DNA of 64,000 bases from an uncultured Bacteroidota bacterium (GTDB taxonomy: Bacteria > Bacteroidota > Bacteroidia > Flavobacteriales > Flavobacteriaceae). This document shows positions 18,401-27,338 of this stretch, one piece after another; position 1 is the first letter of the stretch; the number at the start of each line of letters is the position of its first letter. The notes beneath the pieces are model-generated. The model was not told the origin of the DNA and ran no database searches. It worked only from the letters and a program-made list of their open reading frames with translations. The stretch lies in NCBI GenBank assembly GCA_902597545.1, contig CACJYD010000002.1, positions 1 to 64,000 of the forward strand, written 5' to 3'. The translations under genes and the position numbers were made by a program.

Positions 18401-20107
18401 TTATTCAATTGTTACTACAAATGGTTCAACATTAGTTGGTGATTTTAAATCCCCATCAATTTTAACAGCTTTTAGCACTGTAACAGTTACACTTGACCCT
18501 CTATTTGCTCCATTAATATCTCTTACTGCTTCACTACTATTTTGAATTTTATTTCCTTGAACGGTTCTCGTTGGTAAGTTACCAACAGTAACCTGAAATG
18601 ATTCAACATTTATATCATAATCATATAAAAATCCTGGTGGTTTCTCACCTCTAATAAGACCATAAAGTAATGATTCTTTTGAAATTTTATCACTGTTGAC
18701 AAAATTATAATCTTGGCCACCAACTCTTTCAAACACTGATCCTCTTCCAGGTGGAGCATCTTCAACTCTGAAGTTCACTAAACTAGTAACAACTTCATCA
18801 TTAGCTTTACCAGAGACGATTACATCCATACTTTCAACACCAGCATTAGGAGCTGCAAAATATCTAGATCCAGATTTTAAAATAGTACCATTTTTACCAT
18901 TTACTCTAATTGATGTCAAATCAGCTATTCCAGGGAAAGCAACAGCAATCTCATTTCTTAAACCTATATAAAAAACCTGCATGTTAACAGGTGATACTAT
19001 TGCTTCATTAGGTTTTGGAATTACATAAAATTGAGTATCCACTAAAAGACTATCTGTATTTCCATTATTATCAAAAAACAAATAACCGTAGATTTTTTTA
19101 ATTCCAGGTGATGAAAATCTTTTGTTCAATTTAATCTTACCGTCAACAACTTCAAATTCAGAATCTTTTAACTGAATATTATCGACCTTTAAATCAACTC
19201 TGTCGGGTTTGAAGCTTGAATCAGTGTTTCCTACAACTACTTTAGCATCTACCGTGCTATTAGTATAATATGCTTGTTTATCTGTTTCGAGGAGTGTGCT
19301 TTTAGAATCAAAACTTAATTGACGATCTTTAGTTTTACTGACAAGAGAATTAAGAATTTCATATTCTACGGATCTAATATCAGATTGAATCTTAGTAAAT
19401 TTTGAGAGTGAAGCAACAAGAGGAAATTTTTCATAATTATAGTAAATCCAGTCCTCTTTAATTCCATCTCGGTTTACAACTTGATCATCATCTGGATAAT
19501 TAAATCTGAGTGATAGATTTGATAGTGCTGATGAAAAACCGTAATTAGATTGCACTGTTCTTGAATCTCTCTCCCTAATAGAATCTAAAACTGATTCGAC
19601 TTTTGCCGAAAATCCTTTAAAATATTCAATAAATTCTTGACCTTTTGCAGTAACACCATCATTTACAAAGAAAACTTCATCCAGATAATTACTTTTATCC
19701 ATTACTTGATAATCTCTTCTTTCACTAATTTTTTCATTTCCTTCTTCATCTATATATTCAACTTCAATCATGTAATTATTCTCATCAATTCCAATTAAGG
19801 AATCCTTTAAGCTTTGGATGAAATTGAAATAATCATCAGTAATTTCTTTCAATTTTGGAAGTTCTTCCGATGGGATTTTGTAATAATCCTGATTACTATT
19901 TTGATCAATAATATTGTATGCACTATCTATTGAAAATTGAAGCTCAGCAGTAGATTTTTCCATGTCCTCACTCAAAATTCCTAAGGTAGCTAAAACCTCT
20001 TTACTGATTTGAAGAGCAAGCATGGCAATAAACACGAGGTACATCATGTTTATCATATTTTGACGAAGTTTTTGACTTCTTGTTTGTTTTCCTGATGACC
20101 CAGCCAT
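18401..20107 (-). CDS. gldM: gliding motility / type IX secretion motor protein GldM
   Basis: A 568-residue inner-membrane protein with one N-terminal transmembrane helix (about residues 14-38, after a basic SGKQTRSQKLRQNM segment) and a long periplasmic part with four domains that reaches towards the GldK/GldN ring. With GldL it forms the proton-driven motor of type IX secretion and gliding. The N-terminal sequence MINMMYLVFIAMLALQISKEVL is the strongest family match; the MEKS helix and the GKNGTILKSGSRYFA strand also fit. It lies one base after gldL. Confidence 0.95.
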   Translation of the reverse strand: MAGSSGKQTRSQKLRQNMINMMYLVFIAMLALQISKEVLATLGILSEDMEKSTAELQFSIDSAYNIIDQNSNQDYYKIPSEELPKLKEITDDYFNFIQSLKDSLIGIDENNYMIEVEYIDEEGNEKISERRDYQVMDKSNYLDEVFFVNDGVTAKGQEFIEYFKGFSAKVESVLDSIRERDSRTVQSNYGFSSALSNLSLRFNYPDDDQVVNRDGIKEDWIYYNYEKFPLVASLSKFTKIQSDIRSVEYEILNSLVSKTKDRQLSFDSKSTLLETDKQAYYTNSTVDAKVVVGNTDSSFKPDRVDLKVDNIQLKDSEFEVVDGKIKLNKRFSSPGIKKIYGYLFFDNNGNTDSLLVDTQFYVIPKPNEAIVSPVNMQVFYIGLRNEIAVAFPGIADLTSIRVNGKNGTILKSGSRYFAAPNAGVESMDVIVSGKANDEVVTSLVNFRVEDAPPGRGSVFERVGGQDYNFVNSDKISKESLLYGLIRGEKPPGFLYDYDINVESFQVTVGNLPTRTVQGNKIQNSSEAVRDINGANRGSSVTVTVLKAVKIDGDLKSPTNVEPFVVTIE

Positions 20108-20108
20108 A

Positions 20109-20678
20109 TTACTTGTTCATTGCACCAAGCATAGCTTCATACTTAGCGTTTAGCTCTTTAACAGTATTTTTCATCTTTTGGAACTCATCACCAAGACCTT
20201 CAGGCATATTAACAGTTTCAAAGGCAGCAACAGTTTCTTTCAAGTTGTGAAGAACCTTAGCAACTTCTTTTATATTAGAAGAGGCAGATGATAACCCTTG
20301 ATTGAAATCTTCAGCATTTTTTTCCATATCAGTTGGAACTTTTATCGTTGCGGCAGCTTTTGATGCATTAGAAATATTGGAATTAAGTTCAGAGAGTCCT
20401 CTGACAGTTCCATCAACCGCTTTTTGTAAAGCAGCTGTCTCTACTCCAATTGTACTTACCACATCATCTTCTTCTTCTTTTTTACCAAGTAAAAAACCTT
20501 GAATACCGGACAAAACAAAAATCCCTGCTTCAACAGAGAGCCCAACAATTAGCCAGGTGTTGGCTGAAAATATTAATGAACCATTTATAATCTTTAGCAA
20601 GGCACCAATGATTACTACACCTGCACCTACACCAAATAGTAACTCAAATACGTTATCTGGTAATAATTGTTTTTTCAT
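20109..20678 (-). CDS. gldL: gliding motility / type IX secretion motor protein GldL
   Basis: A 189-residue inner-membrane protein with two transmembrane helices (about residues 10-30 and 38-60) separated by a short turn, then a cytoplasmic region with repeated helices (VSTIGVETAALQKAVDG, LSELNSNISNASKAA, FQKMKNTVKELNAKYEAML). GldL with GldM makes the type IX motor. It is a little shorter than remembered homologues (about 215), the difference lying in the cytoplasmic tail. The position between gldK and gldM is the standard order. Confidence 0.93.
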   Translation of the reverse strand: MKKQLLPDNVFELLFGVGAGVVIIGALLKIINGSLIFSANTWLIVGLSVEAGIFVLSGIQGFLLGKKEEEDDVVSTIGVETAALQKAVDGTVRGLSELNSNISNASKAAATIKVPTDMEKNAEDFNQGLSSASSNIKEVAKVLHNLKETVAAFETVNMPEGLGDEFQKMKNTVKELNAKYEAMLGAMNK

Positions 20679-20700
20679 AATTCTTTTTTTTAGTTTTTAA

Positions 20701-22110
20701 TTAAAATATTTTATTTGGATTTTCTTGAAAACCAACGTCCTCACCTAAATAGCTTTGGACAGTTCTAAATCCTATATAAGATCTCTTTTTTTCTTTGTTC
20801 TCATAATCTCTTGTCGAAACCTTTAAAAAATGAGCGACATCCTTCCACGATCCTCCCCTGACAACTTTAAGTTGGTTCTCCTTTGAACCTTCAATTGTTG
20901 GATTTAATCCCGCAACAAAATCATTTGCAGCTTTTTCGTAATTCGAGTCAGTCCACTCTGAAACATTACCCGACATATTATAAAGTCCATAATCGTTAGG
21001 CCAATATGACTCAGCTTCAGCTGTATATAATATTTGATCTGCAATGTAATCACCTCTTTCAGGTTTAAAATTTGCAAGGAAGCAACCCTTGTCATCATAT
21101 GTGTATGGTCCTCCCCAAGGAAACTCAGCTCGTTCAAGACCTCCTCTGGCTGCATATTCCCATTCGGTTTCAGTTGGCAATCTATAATCACTTACTAACT
21201 GAATATTTTTTCTAGATTTTCTTTGGTGTTGATTTTTATAAAAAGTTCTCCAATGAGCAAAAGCTTTTGCTTGTTCCCAAGATACACCCACTACAGGGTA
21301 CTCTGCATAGGCATCATGCCAAAAATAATCATTGTGCATTGGTTCATTGTAACTGTAGGAAAAGTCTTTATACCAAACAGTGGTGTCGGGATATACTTCA
21401 ATTTCTTTAAACTCACTCCACTTATTATTTTTTGAGTCAAAATCCCTGTAATTATACTTAATTCTTTTAGTTTTAAAAGCTCTCAAACCATTTGGAGTAG
21501 AATCTGCTGGGGTAAAAAAACCTTCATAATCCTCAAGTAAGTCTGGACCAATACCACCCTCAAGAACAGCAGCATAATTTGCATCTAGGTAATCTGATCT
21601 TTCCCATGGAATCTTTACATCCCAATTCAGTCTGTAAGTAGTTTTATTTTCTATATCGAGCTCTCCGAGACCATTTTCTTCTAAATAAAGTTGATAAGCA
21701 GATTTTTCTTCACCATCTGAAAGTCTGCTGTAAACAGGCATAAAATCCCAGAGCGGATCATCCTCGGAATTATCCTCACCTATTTTATAATACGCAGCTA
21801 CTGCAAGTTCTGTTCTTACAACGGAATCCCTAACCCAATTAACAAATTGCCTATACTCACTATTTGTAATTTCTGTTTCGTCCATGTAAAAAGCTTTCAC
21901 AGAAACAGTTTTGAGTGATGGGTTTTGATCAAGCACAGCACTGGGATTAGAAGGTCCCATAGTAAAAGATCCTGAGGGGACTAATACCATACCATGAGGC
22001 TTATCTGAGAAAAATTTATTAGATTTTACTCCAATCAACTCTCCCCTATCATTCTTAGAACAAGAATGAATTAAGCATGCTAGTATTAATATTAAAAACC
22101 TTTTTTTCAT
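20701..22110 (-). CDS. gldK: gliding motility lipoprotein GldK
   Basis: A 469-residue lipoprotein (lipobox HSC near residue 17) with a formylglycine-generating-enzyme/sulfatase-modifying-factor fold: MVLVPSGSFTMGPS, FYMDETEITNSEYRQFV, PVVGVSWEQAKAFAHW, YRLPTETEWEYAARGG, NMSGNVSEW and VVRGGSW. In type IX secretion it forms the outer-membrane-associated periplasmic ring with GldN and has no expected enzyme activity. It is the first gene of gldKLMN and follows the arginase-like gene by 58 bases. Confidence 0.95.
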   Translation of the reverse strand: MKKRFLILILACLIHSCSKNDRGELIGVKSNKFFSDKPHGMVLVPSGSFTMGPSNPSAVLDQNPSLKTVSVKAFYMDETEITNSEYRQFVNWVRDSVVRTELAVAAYYKIGEDNSEDDPLWDFMPVYSRLSDGEEKSAYQLYLEENGLGELDIENKTTYRLNWDVKIPWERSDYLDANYAAVLEGGIGPDLLEDYEGFFTPADSTPNGLRAFKTKRIKYNYRDFDSKNNKWSEFKEIEVYPDTTVWYKDFSYSYNEPMHNDYFWHDAYAEYPVVGVSWEQAKAFAHWRTFYKNQHQRKSRKNIQLVSDYRLPTETEWEYAARGGLERAEFPWGGPYTYDDKGCFLANFKPERGDYIADQILYTAEAESYWPNDYGLYNMSGNVSEWTDSNYEKAANDFVAGLNPTIEGSKENQLKVVRGGSWKDVAHFLKVSTRDYENKEKKRSYIGFRTVQSYLGEDVGFQENPNKIF

Positions 22111-22168
22111 AGTTGTTAACTATTGTGAATCAAAAGTTGTGCCCTAAAATAACACTTTTGAATTAAAT

Positions 22169-23296
22169 TCAAGTTATTTTATTTTTTAATCTTGTTAATA
22201 TTCTTTCAGGAATTACTGAATTTTTACAATTATTATAATCATCGAAAGTACAAGAAATAATATCTTTTTCAATTGATATTATTTCATCATTTAAAAATTC
22301 TACCCACCATCTGTCCGACAATTTACTTCTGTAAAATTTAAATTTATAATTATCCAACTCAATGTGATAATATATAAAATCATTGCTGTCGTTAAGGGGA
22401 TTTTCATTAATTCTTGTTGCATAACCATCGATAACATACCAAGTAGATTCTGCAAGTAATGAATTCATAATTGATAAATCCCAATTTTCAAAGTATGAAA
22501 CTATATTAACTCTTGAACTTAATCCAGAAAATCTTGATAATGAGCACAATTCATAGGAACTTAGTCCATTAGGATACTGATGAGCATTATTTAGTTCCCC
22601 TGCTTTAACGGAATTAATATTAAATGATACAATATCAGAGTCTCTCAGAACAGGTTCAGCTTCAGCAATATTAGACTTAATCTTTCCTAAATTAATTGAT
22701 TCAAAATACATTTTATCTAGAAGTTTATTTTCAGGAACTGATGTCAAGTGTTTTTGATAACCAATATTTGAAAAATTAGCTAACTTATTATTTTCATCCA
22801 TAATAATTTTATGCAAAAAGGACTCATTATTATTTGAAAAATCGATTTTATTATCAACAGAGACTAAATTAATTTTTTGTAATGTTACCTTCAAAGACGA
22901 ATAAATATCAAATAATAAGTTTTGAGAACCACCAATTGTTATTACAAGAATTTTATTTTTTGAAAAAAATTCTAAAATTTTAGAAAGAGCAAATTGGGTA
23001 TCAGAAACTAAATTTCCATTTTCTAGATCTCCAAAGTCATAAATATTCAAATCCCAATTACCATAATATAAAGAATAAAGCTTTTTTCTAAAATCCTTAT
23101 TAGCATTAAACGATTTTTGAATGGCTGAATTGAATCTGTATTCATTGACAGAGAAAATTACAATGTCTAAACTTTCAAATGAATTAAGGTTGTCGCGACC
23201 ATTAATTTTTAATTTACTTCCTAATTGATTATTGTCTAATTTATTTACATAATCAATTATTTCAAATTTAACGGGACTAAAATATTCTGAAAACAA
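22169..23296 (-). CDS. arginase/formimidoylglutamase-fold protein with lost metal ligands
   Basis: A 375-residue protein of the ureohydrolase fold. The three metal-binding motifs are recognisable but degenerate: GGxH reads GGSQ (122-125), DAHxD reads DNKID (148-152) and SxDxD reads SFNIN (224-228). Thus four of six usual ligands are replaced (His by Gln and Lys, two Asp by Asn), so binuclear manganese binding and hydrolase activity are unlikely. The start is TTG at 23296. I recall a homologue annotated as formimidoylglutamase between topA and gldK in Flavobacteriia. It may be structural or regulatory. Confidence 0.8.
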   Translation of the reverse strand: MFSEYFSPVKFEIIDYVNKLDNNQLGSKLKINGRDNLNSFESLDIVIFSVNEYRFNSAIQKSFNANKDFRKKLYSLYYGNWDLNIYDFGDLENGNLVSDTQFALSKILEFFSKNKILVITIGGSQNLLFDIYSSLKVTLQKINLVSVDNKIDFSNNNESFLHKIIMDENNKLANFSNIGYQKHLTSVPENKLLDKMYFESINLGKIKSNIAEAEPVLRDSDIVSFNINSVKAGELNNAHQYPNGLSSYELCSLSRFSGLSSRVNIVSYFENWDLSIMNSLLAESTWYVIDGYATRINENPLNDSNDFIYYHIELDNYKFKFYRSKLSDRWWVEFLNDEIISIEKDIISCTFDDYNNCKNSVIPERILTRLKNKIT

Positions 23297-23303
23297 AACT
23301 GGA

Positions 23304-25751
23304 TTATTTCTTTATTTTTAAAATATCCTTTGCATCATTGATAGAAATCTTCAGAGGATCAACATTTTTTGAAAGAGGAACTCTTTTTTTGCCTTTAATT
23401 ATATAAATCTTTCCCCACCTACCTTTTTCAATTGTAATTTGATCAGATTCCCAATTCACAAGAATTTTTTCTTTGTCTTTTTTTATTTTTTCCTCAATTA
23501 GTTCAATACAATCTTGTTCTGTTAAGCTGTCAAAATCATATTTGCTATTAACATTAATAAATGTATTGTTCCATTTTAGATATGGTCCAAATCTACCTCT
23601 TCCCTTTGTAACATCATGTGATTTATAAGTAAGTAAAGGTTTTTGAGCAGCTTTTTTTGCTTCAATCAACTCAATTGACTTGTCTAGTGTTATGGTAAAT
23701 GGATTAAATCCCTCGGGGATAGGAATAAAAATTTTATTATATCTAATGTAGGGGCCATACCTACCTATATTAGCTTCTACTTTCTCATTTTCATAATCTC
23801 CAACGTAAACGGGAAGGTCAAATAACTTTAGCGCATCCTCAACAGATATAGTACTTATTTGTTGTTCAGGTAAGAGGCTAGCAAACAAGGGCTTTTCCTC
23901 ATCATCAACTTTACCAATTTGAGCAATTGGACCATACTTACCAAGCTTTACACTTAATTGTCTACCAGATTTTGGGTCATTTCCCAGAATTCGTTCACCT
24001 GTTTCCCTCTTCGCATTTTTTTGAACATCCTCAATTACTAAACTAAACGGCTCATAAAATTTATTTATGATCGATTTCCAATCTTTTGAGCCATTTGCAA
24101 TTGAATCAAACTCATTTTCAACATTTGCTGTAAAATTGTAGTCTACGATATTTTTAAAATTATTTGTTAAAAACTCATTGACCAAAATTCCAACCTCACT
24201 TGGTACCAACTTCCCTTTATTTGAGCCAAAATTTTCGGATTTAGTTTCCTTTAAAATTTTATCACTAATATTATATCGGATAATATCTCTAGTTTTAGCA
24301 TTATTTGTTCCTTTAAATACATACTTTCTATTCATCACAGTGCTTATGGTAGGAGCATAAGTTGATGGTCTTCCAATACCTAATTCCTCCATTTTTTTCA
24401 CTAGTGTTGCTTCAGAAAATCTAAAAGGAGCTTTTGAAAATGATTGAGTTACTGAAATTTTAATTTTTTTAATCTCCTCACCCTCTTCAAAGTTTGGCAA
24501 AATATTATTTTTTGATTCATCTAATACAACATTGTCTTTAGTCTCTTGATACAACTTCAAAAAACCATCAAATTTTATCACCTCTCCCTCTGATTGAAAA
24601 GTGCCTTCATGATTATTTGAATTAATCTTTACAATAGTTTTATCTAATATTGCATCTGACATTTGACTTGCAACTGTCCTTTTCCAAATCAAATCGTACA
24701 GATTAGACTGATCCGAATCTAAATTGAGAACTTTATTTGAAAAATTTGTAGGCCTTACAGCCTCGTGGGCCTGTTGAGCATTTTTACTTTTAGTAGAATA
24801 AATTCTTGTTTTAGAGTACTGATTGCCATAATTCATTGATATCACATCAGCAATTGATTTAGTTGCAAATTCAGATAAATTATTGCTATCAGTTCTCATG
24901 TATGTTATATGACCAGCTTCATAAAGTTTTTGAGCAGCTTGCATTGTTCTCGAAACATTAAACCCTAGCTTTCTTGAAGCTTCCTGCTGTAATGTAGAAG
25001 TTGTGAATGGAGCTGATGGTTTTCTAGTAATTGGTTTCTTTTCAACAGTTTCAACAGTAAACTTTGCGTCAATAAATCCATCCAAAAAATCATTAAATTT
25101 TTCATCCTCATCAATATTTTTTGAATATCTAGAAGTAAAAATGCTGTTATCAGATTTACTAAATTGTCCTAATGTTTTAAAGCTACTCTCAGGGACAAAA
25201 TTTATAATTTCTTTTTCCCTTTCTGCAACTAATCTTAAAGCTACCGATTGAACTCTTCCCGCTGAAAGACCACCTTTTACTTTTCTCCAAAGTATTGGGG
25301 AAATTTTATAACCAACTAGCCTATCTAGTACTCTTCGAGCTTGCTGAGCATCTACTAATGATTTATTTATTTGTCTTGGATTTTCGATTGCACTTTTGAT
25401 AGCATTTTCTGTAATTTCTCTGAAAACTATTCTTTTAGTTTTAGATTCATCTAAGTTTAAGTTTTCCGCAAGATGCCATGCAATTGCTTCACCCTCTCTG
25501 TCTTCATCACTAGCCAACCATACAGTCTCAACATTTTTGAGTTGATTCTTTAATTTTTTTACCAAATCTTTTTTATCAGTTGAAATTTTATATTTTGGAC
25601 TGTAATTATTTTCTAAGTCTATACCAAGCTCATTTGATGGGAGATCTGCAATATGGCCATTACTTGAAACGACTTTAAAGTCATCACCTAAAAATTTTTC
25701 AATTGTTTTAGCTTTAGCAGGAGATTCGACAATAACTAAATTCTTTGACAT
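23304..25751 (-). CDS. topA: DNA topoisomerase I
   Basis: Relaxes negative supercoils. The 815-residue type IA enzyme has the TOPRIM domain (IVESPAKAKTIEKFLG; ASDEDREGEAIAWHL) and the active-site tyrosine in HITYMRTDSNN (Tyr284). Instead of C-terminal zinc ribbons it ends in about four repeats of the form G(R/K)(Y/F/W)GP(Y/I) and a Lys-rich tail, a common arrangement in this phylum. It heads a run towards the gld cluster with an 7-base gap to the arginase-like gene. Confidence 0.96.
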   Translation of the reverse strand: MSKNLVIVESPAKAKTIEKFLGDDFKVVSSNGHIADLPSNELGIDLENNYSPKYKISTDKKDLVKKLKNQLKNVETVWLASDEDREGEAIAWHLAENLNLDESKTKRIVFREITENAIKSAIENPRQINKSLVDAQQARRVLDRLVGYKISPILWRKVKGGLSAGRVQSVALRLVAEREKEIINFVPESSFKTLGQFSKSDNSIFTSRYSKNIDEDEKFNDFLDGFIDAKFTVETVEKKPITRKPSAPFTTSTLQQEASRKLGFNVSRTMQAAQKLYEAGHITYMRTDSNNLSEFATKSIADVISMNYGNQYSKTRIYSTKSKNAQQAHEAVRPTNFSNKVLNLDSDQSNLYDLIWKRTVASQMSDAILDKTIVKINSNNHEGTFQSEGEVIKFDGFLKLYQETKDNVVLDESKNNILPNFEEGEEIKKIKISVTQSFSKAPFRFSEATLVKKMEELGIGRPSTYAPTISTVMNRKYVFKGTNNAKTRDIIRYNISDKILKETKSENFGSNKGKLVPSEVGILVNEFLTNNFKNIVDYNFTANVENEFDSIANGSKDWKSIINKFYEPFSLVIEDVQKNAKRETGERILGNDPKSGRQLSVKLGKYGPIAQIGKVDDEEKPLFASLLPEQQISTISVEDALKLFDLPVYVGDYENEKVEANIGRYGPYIRYNKIFIPIPEGFNPFTITLDKSIELIEAKKAAQKPLLTYKSHDVTKGRGRFGPYLKWNNTFINVNSKYDFDSLTEQDCIELIEEKIKKDKEKILVNWESDQITIEKGRWGKIYIIKGKKRVPLSKNVDPLKISINDAKDILKIKK

Positions 25752-25769
25752 TTATAAAAAGTTGGATGA

Positions 25770-25777
25770 CAAATGTA
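25770..25777 (-). promoter_or_regulatory. putative -7 promoter element of topA
   Basis: On the minus strand TACATTTG matches TAnnTTTG and lies 19 bases before the topA ATG. The nearest TTTG upstream is 29 bases away, too far for a normal -33 box, so only half of the promoter is supported. Confidence 0.3.
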
Positions 25778-25890
25778 TACGTTTTTTTTAAAAAAAAATT
25801 TTAATACAAATGTCAAATCTAATTTTTGTAAGTATTTACAATAGTAAAGCCATAATTAAAATTGTGACACGACATTTTGACAGGTTTTTA

Positions 25891-25898
25891 TATATTTG
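25891..25898 (+). promoter_or_regulatory. putative -7 promoter element of miaB
   Basis: TATATTTG matches TAnnTTTG and ends 17 bases before the miaB ATG. A TTTG is present at 25876-25879 but the 11-base spacing is too short. The 164-base topA-miaB intergenic region otherwise holds only long A and T tracts. Confidence 0.3.
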
Positions 25899-25915
25899 CG
25901 TTTGGCAGGAAAAAA

Positions 25916-27334
25916 ATGATTTCAAAAACTCTCGAGCTAAATAAGAAAAAAAAGAGAATTTCTAATTCTAAAAAATTCTCAATTATTTCTTATGGTTGTC
26001 AAATGAATGTTTCTGATTCTGAAGTTGTTGCTTCTATTCTTGAATCAATTGGTTATTCTTATTCAGATGATATTAATAATTCTGAACTTGTACTGTTAAA
26101 TACTTGCTCAATTCGAGAAAAAGCTGAACAAACCGTTAGAAAAAAATTAGAAAGTATTAATGCTGTAAAAAAAATCAACAAAAATTTAAAAGTGGGTGTA
26201 TTAGGCTGCATGGCTGAAAGATTAAAAGAAAAATTTCTTGAGGAAGAAAAAATTGTTGATTTAGTTGTTGGCCCTGATGCATACAGAGACATTCCAAATC
26301 TTTTAAAAGAAATCGAATTTGGCAATGATGCTGTAAATGTATTATTATCAAAAGAGGAAACTTACGCTGATATAAATCCCAGTAGATTTAATACTAACGG
26401 AATCAATGCATTTGTTTCCATAACCAGAGGATGCGATAATATGTGTACATTTTGTATTGTTCCATTTACTCGTGGAAGAGAAAGAAGTAGAGATCCAAAA
26501 AGTATCTTAAAAGAAATTAATGAATTGGTTAATAATGGGTATAAAGAAGTTACTTTATTAGGTCAAAATGTTGATAGTTATTTATGGTATGGTGGAGGAT
26601 TAAAAAAAGACTTTAATAAAGCATCCGAAATTCAAAGAAGGACATCCATAAACTTCTCAAAATTATTAGATCTTGTAGCTAAAAACTTTCCAAAAACAAG
26701 AATTCGTTTTACAACTTCTAACCCACAAGATATTGATGATACTGTTTTAGAAACAATGGCGAAACATAATAATATTTGTAATCATATCCATTTACCAGTC
26801 CAATCAGGTAGTGATAAAATTTTAAAAAAAATGAACAGAAAACATAGCTCAGATGAGTATTTAAGACTTGTTGATAAAATTAAAAAATTATTACCCGATT
26901 GTGGAATTTCACATGACATGATTTGTGGATTTCCTTATGAAACAGAAAATGACCATCTAGACACACTAAGTTTAATGAATAAAGTAAAATATGATTTTGG
27001 TTTTATGTTTAAGTACTCGGAGAGGCCTGGTACATTGGCTGCAAGAAAATATAAAGACAATGTTCCTGAAGAAATTAAACAAAGACGTTTAAGTGAAATT
27101 ATTAATCTTCAACTAAAACATAGTTTTGAAAATTTGTCAACTTACATTGATAAATATTCAAATGTATTAGTCGAGAAAGAATCAAAAAAATCAAAAGATT
27201 ACTGGTGTGGCAGAAATCCTCAAAATATAATGGTAGTCTTTCCAAAAGATGGATATAAAATTGGAGATTATGCAAAAGTCAAAATATTAAGCAATACTTC
27301 AACTACTCTTATTGGAGAGGCAATAAAAAAATAG
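25916..27334 (+). CDS. miaB: tRNA-2-methylthio-N6-dimethylallyladenosine synthase MiaB
   Basis: Radical SAM methylthiotransferase that modifies A37 of tRNAs reading UNN codons. From the ATG at 25916 it has 472 residues; an upstream TTG extension is not needed. The N-terminal cluster cysteines are Cys28 (YGCQMN), Cys64 (NTCS) and Cys98 (LGCM). The radical SAM CxxxCxxC is Cys173, Cys177 and Cys180 in RGCDNMCTFC. A C-terminal TRAM domain follows (residues about 410-472). It heads a plus-strand run. Confidence 0.96.
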   Translation: MISKTLELNKKKKRISNSKKFSIISYGCQMNVSDSEVVASILESIGYSYSDDINNSELVLLNTCSIREKAEQTVRKKLESINAVKKINKNLKVGVLGCMAERLKEKFLEEEKIVDLVVGPDAYRDIPNLLKEIEFGNDAVNVLLSKEETYADINPSRFNTNGINAFVSITRGCDNMCTFCIVPFTRGRERSRDPKSILKEINELVNNGYKEVTLLGQNVDSYLWYGGGLKKDFNKASEIQRRTSINFSKLLDLVAKNFPKTRIRFTTSNPQDIDDTVLETMAKHNNICNHIHLPVQSGSDKILKKMNRKHSSDEYLRLVDKIKKLLPDCGISHDMICGFPYETENDHLDTLSLMNKVKYDFGFMFKYSERPGTLAARKYKDNVPEEIKQRRLSEIINLQLKHSFENLSTYIDKYSNVLVEKESKKSKDYWCGRNPQNIMVVFPKDGYKIGDYAKVKILSNTSTTLIGEAIKK

Positions 27335-27338
27335 AAAT

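Noticed and set aside
18399-18408. A GldN start at the TTG overlapping gldM
   Set aside because: The ATG three codons downstream gives the usual MKK signal peptide and avoids the overlap.
25871-25918. A sigma-54 promoter upstream of miaB (TTTGGCAGG)
   Set aside because: The -24-like block is only 9 bases from the ATG and there is no -12 block; a promoter here would start inside the gene.
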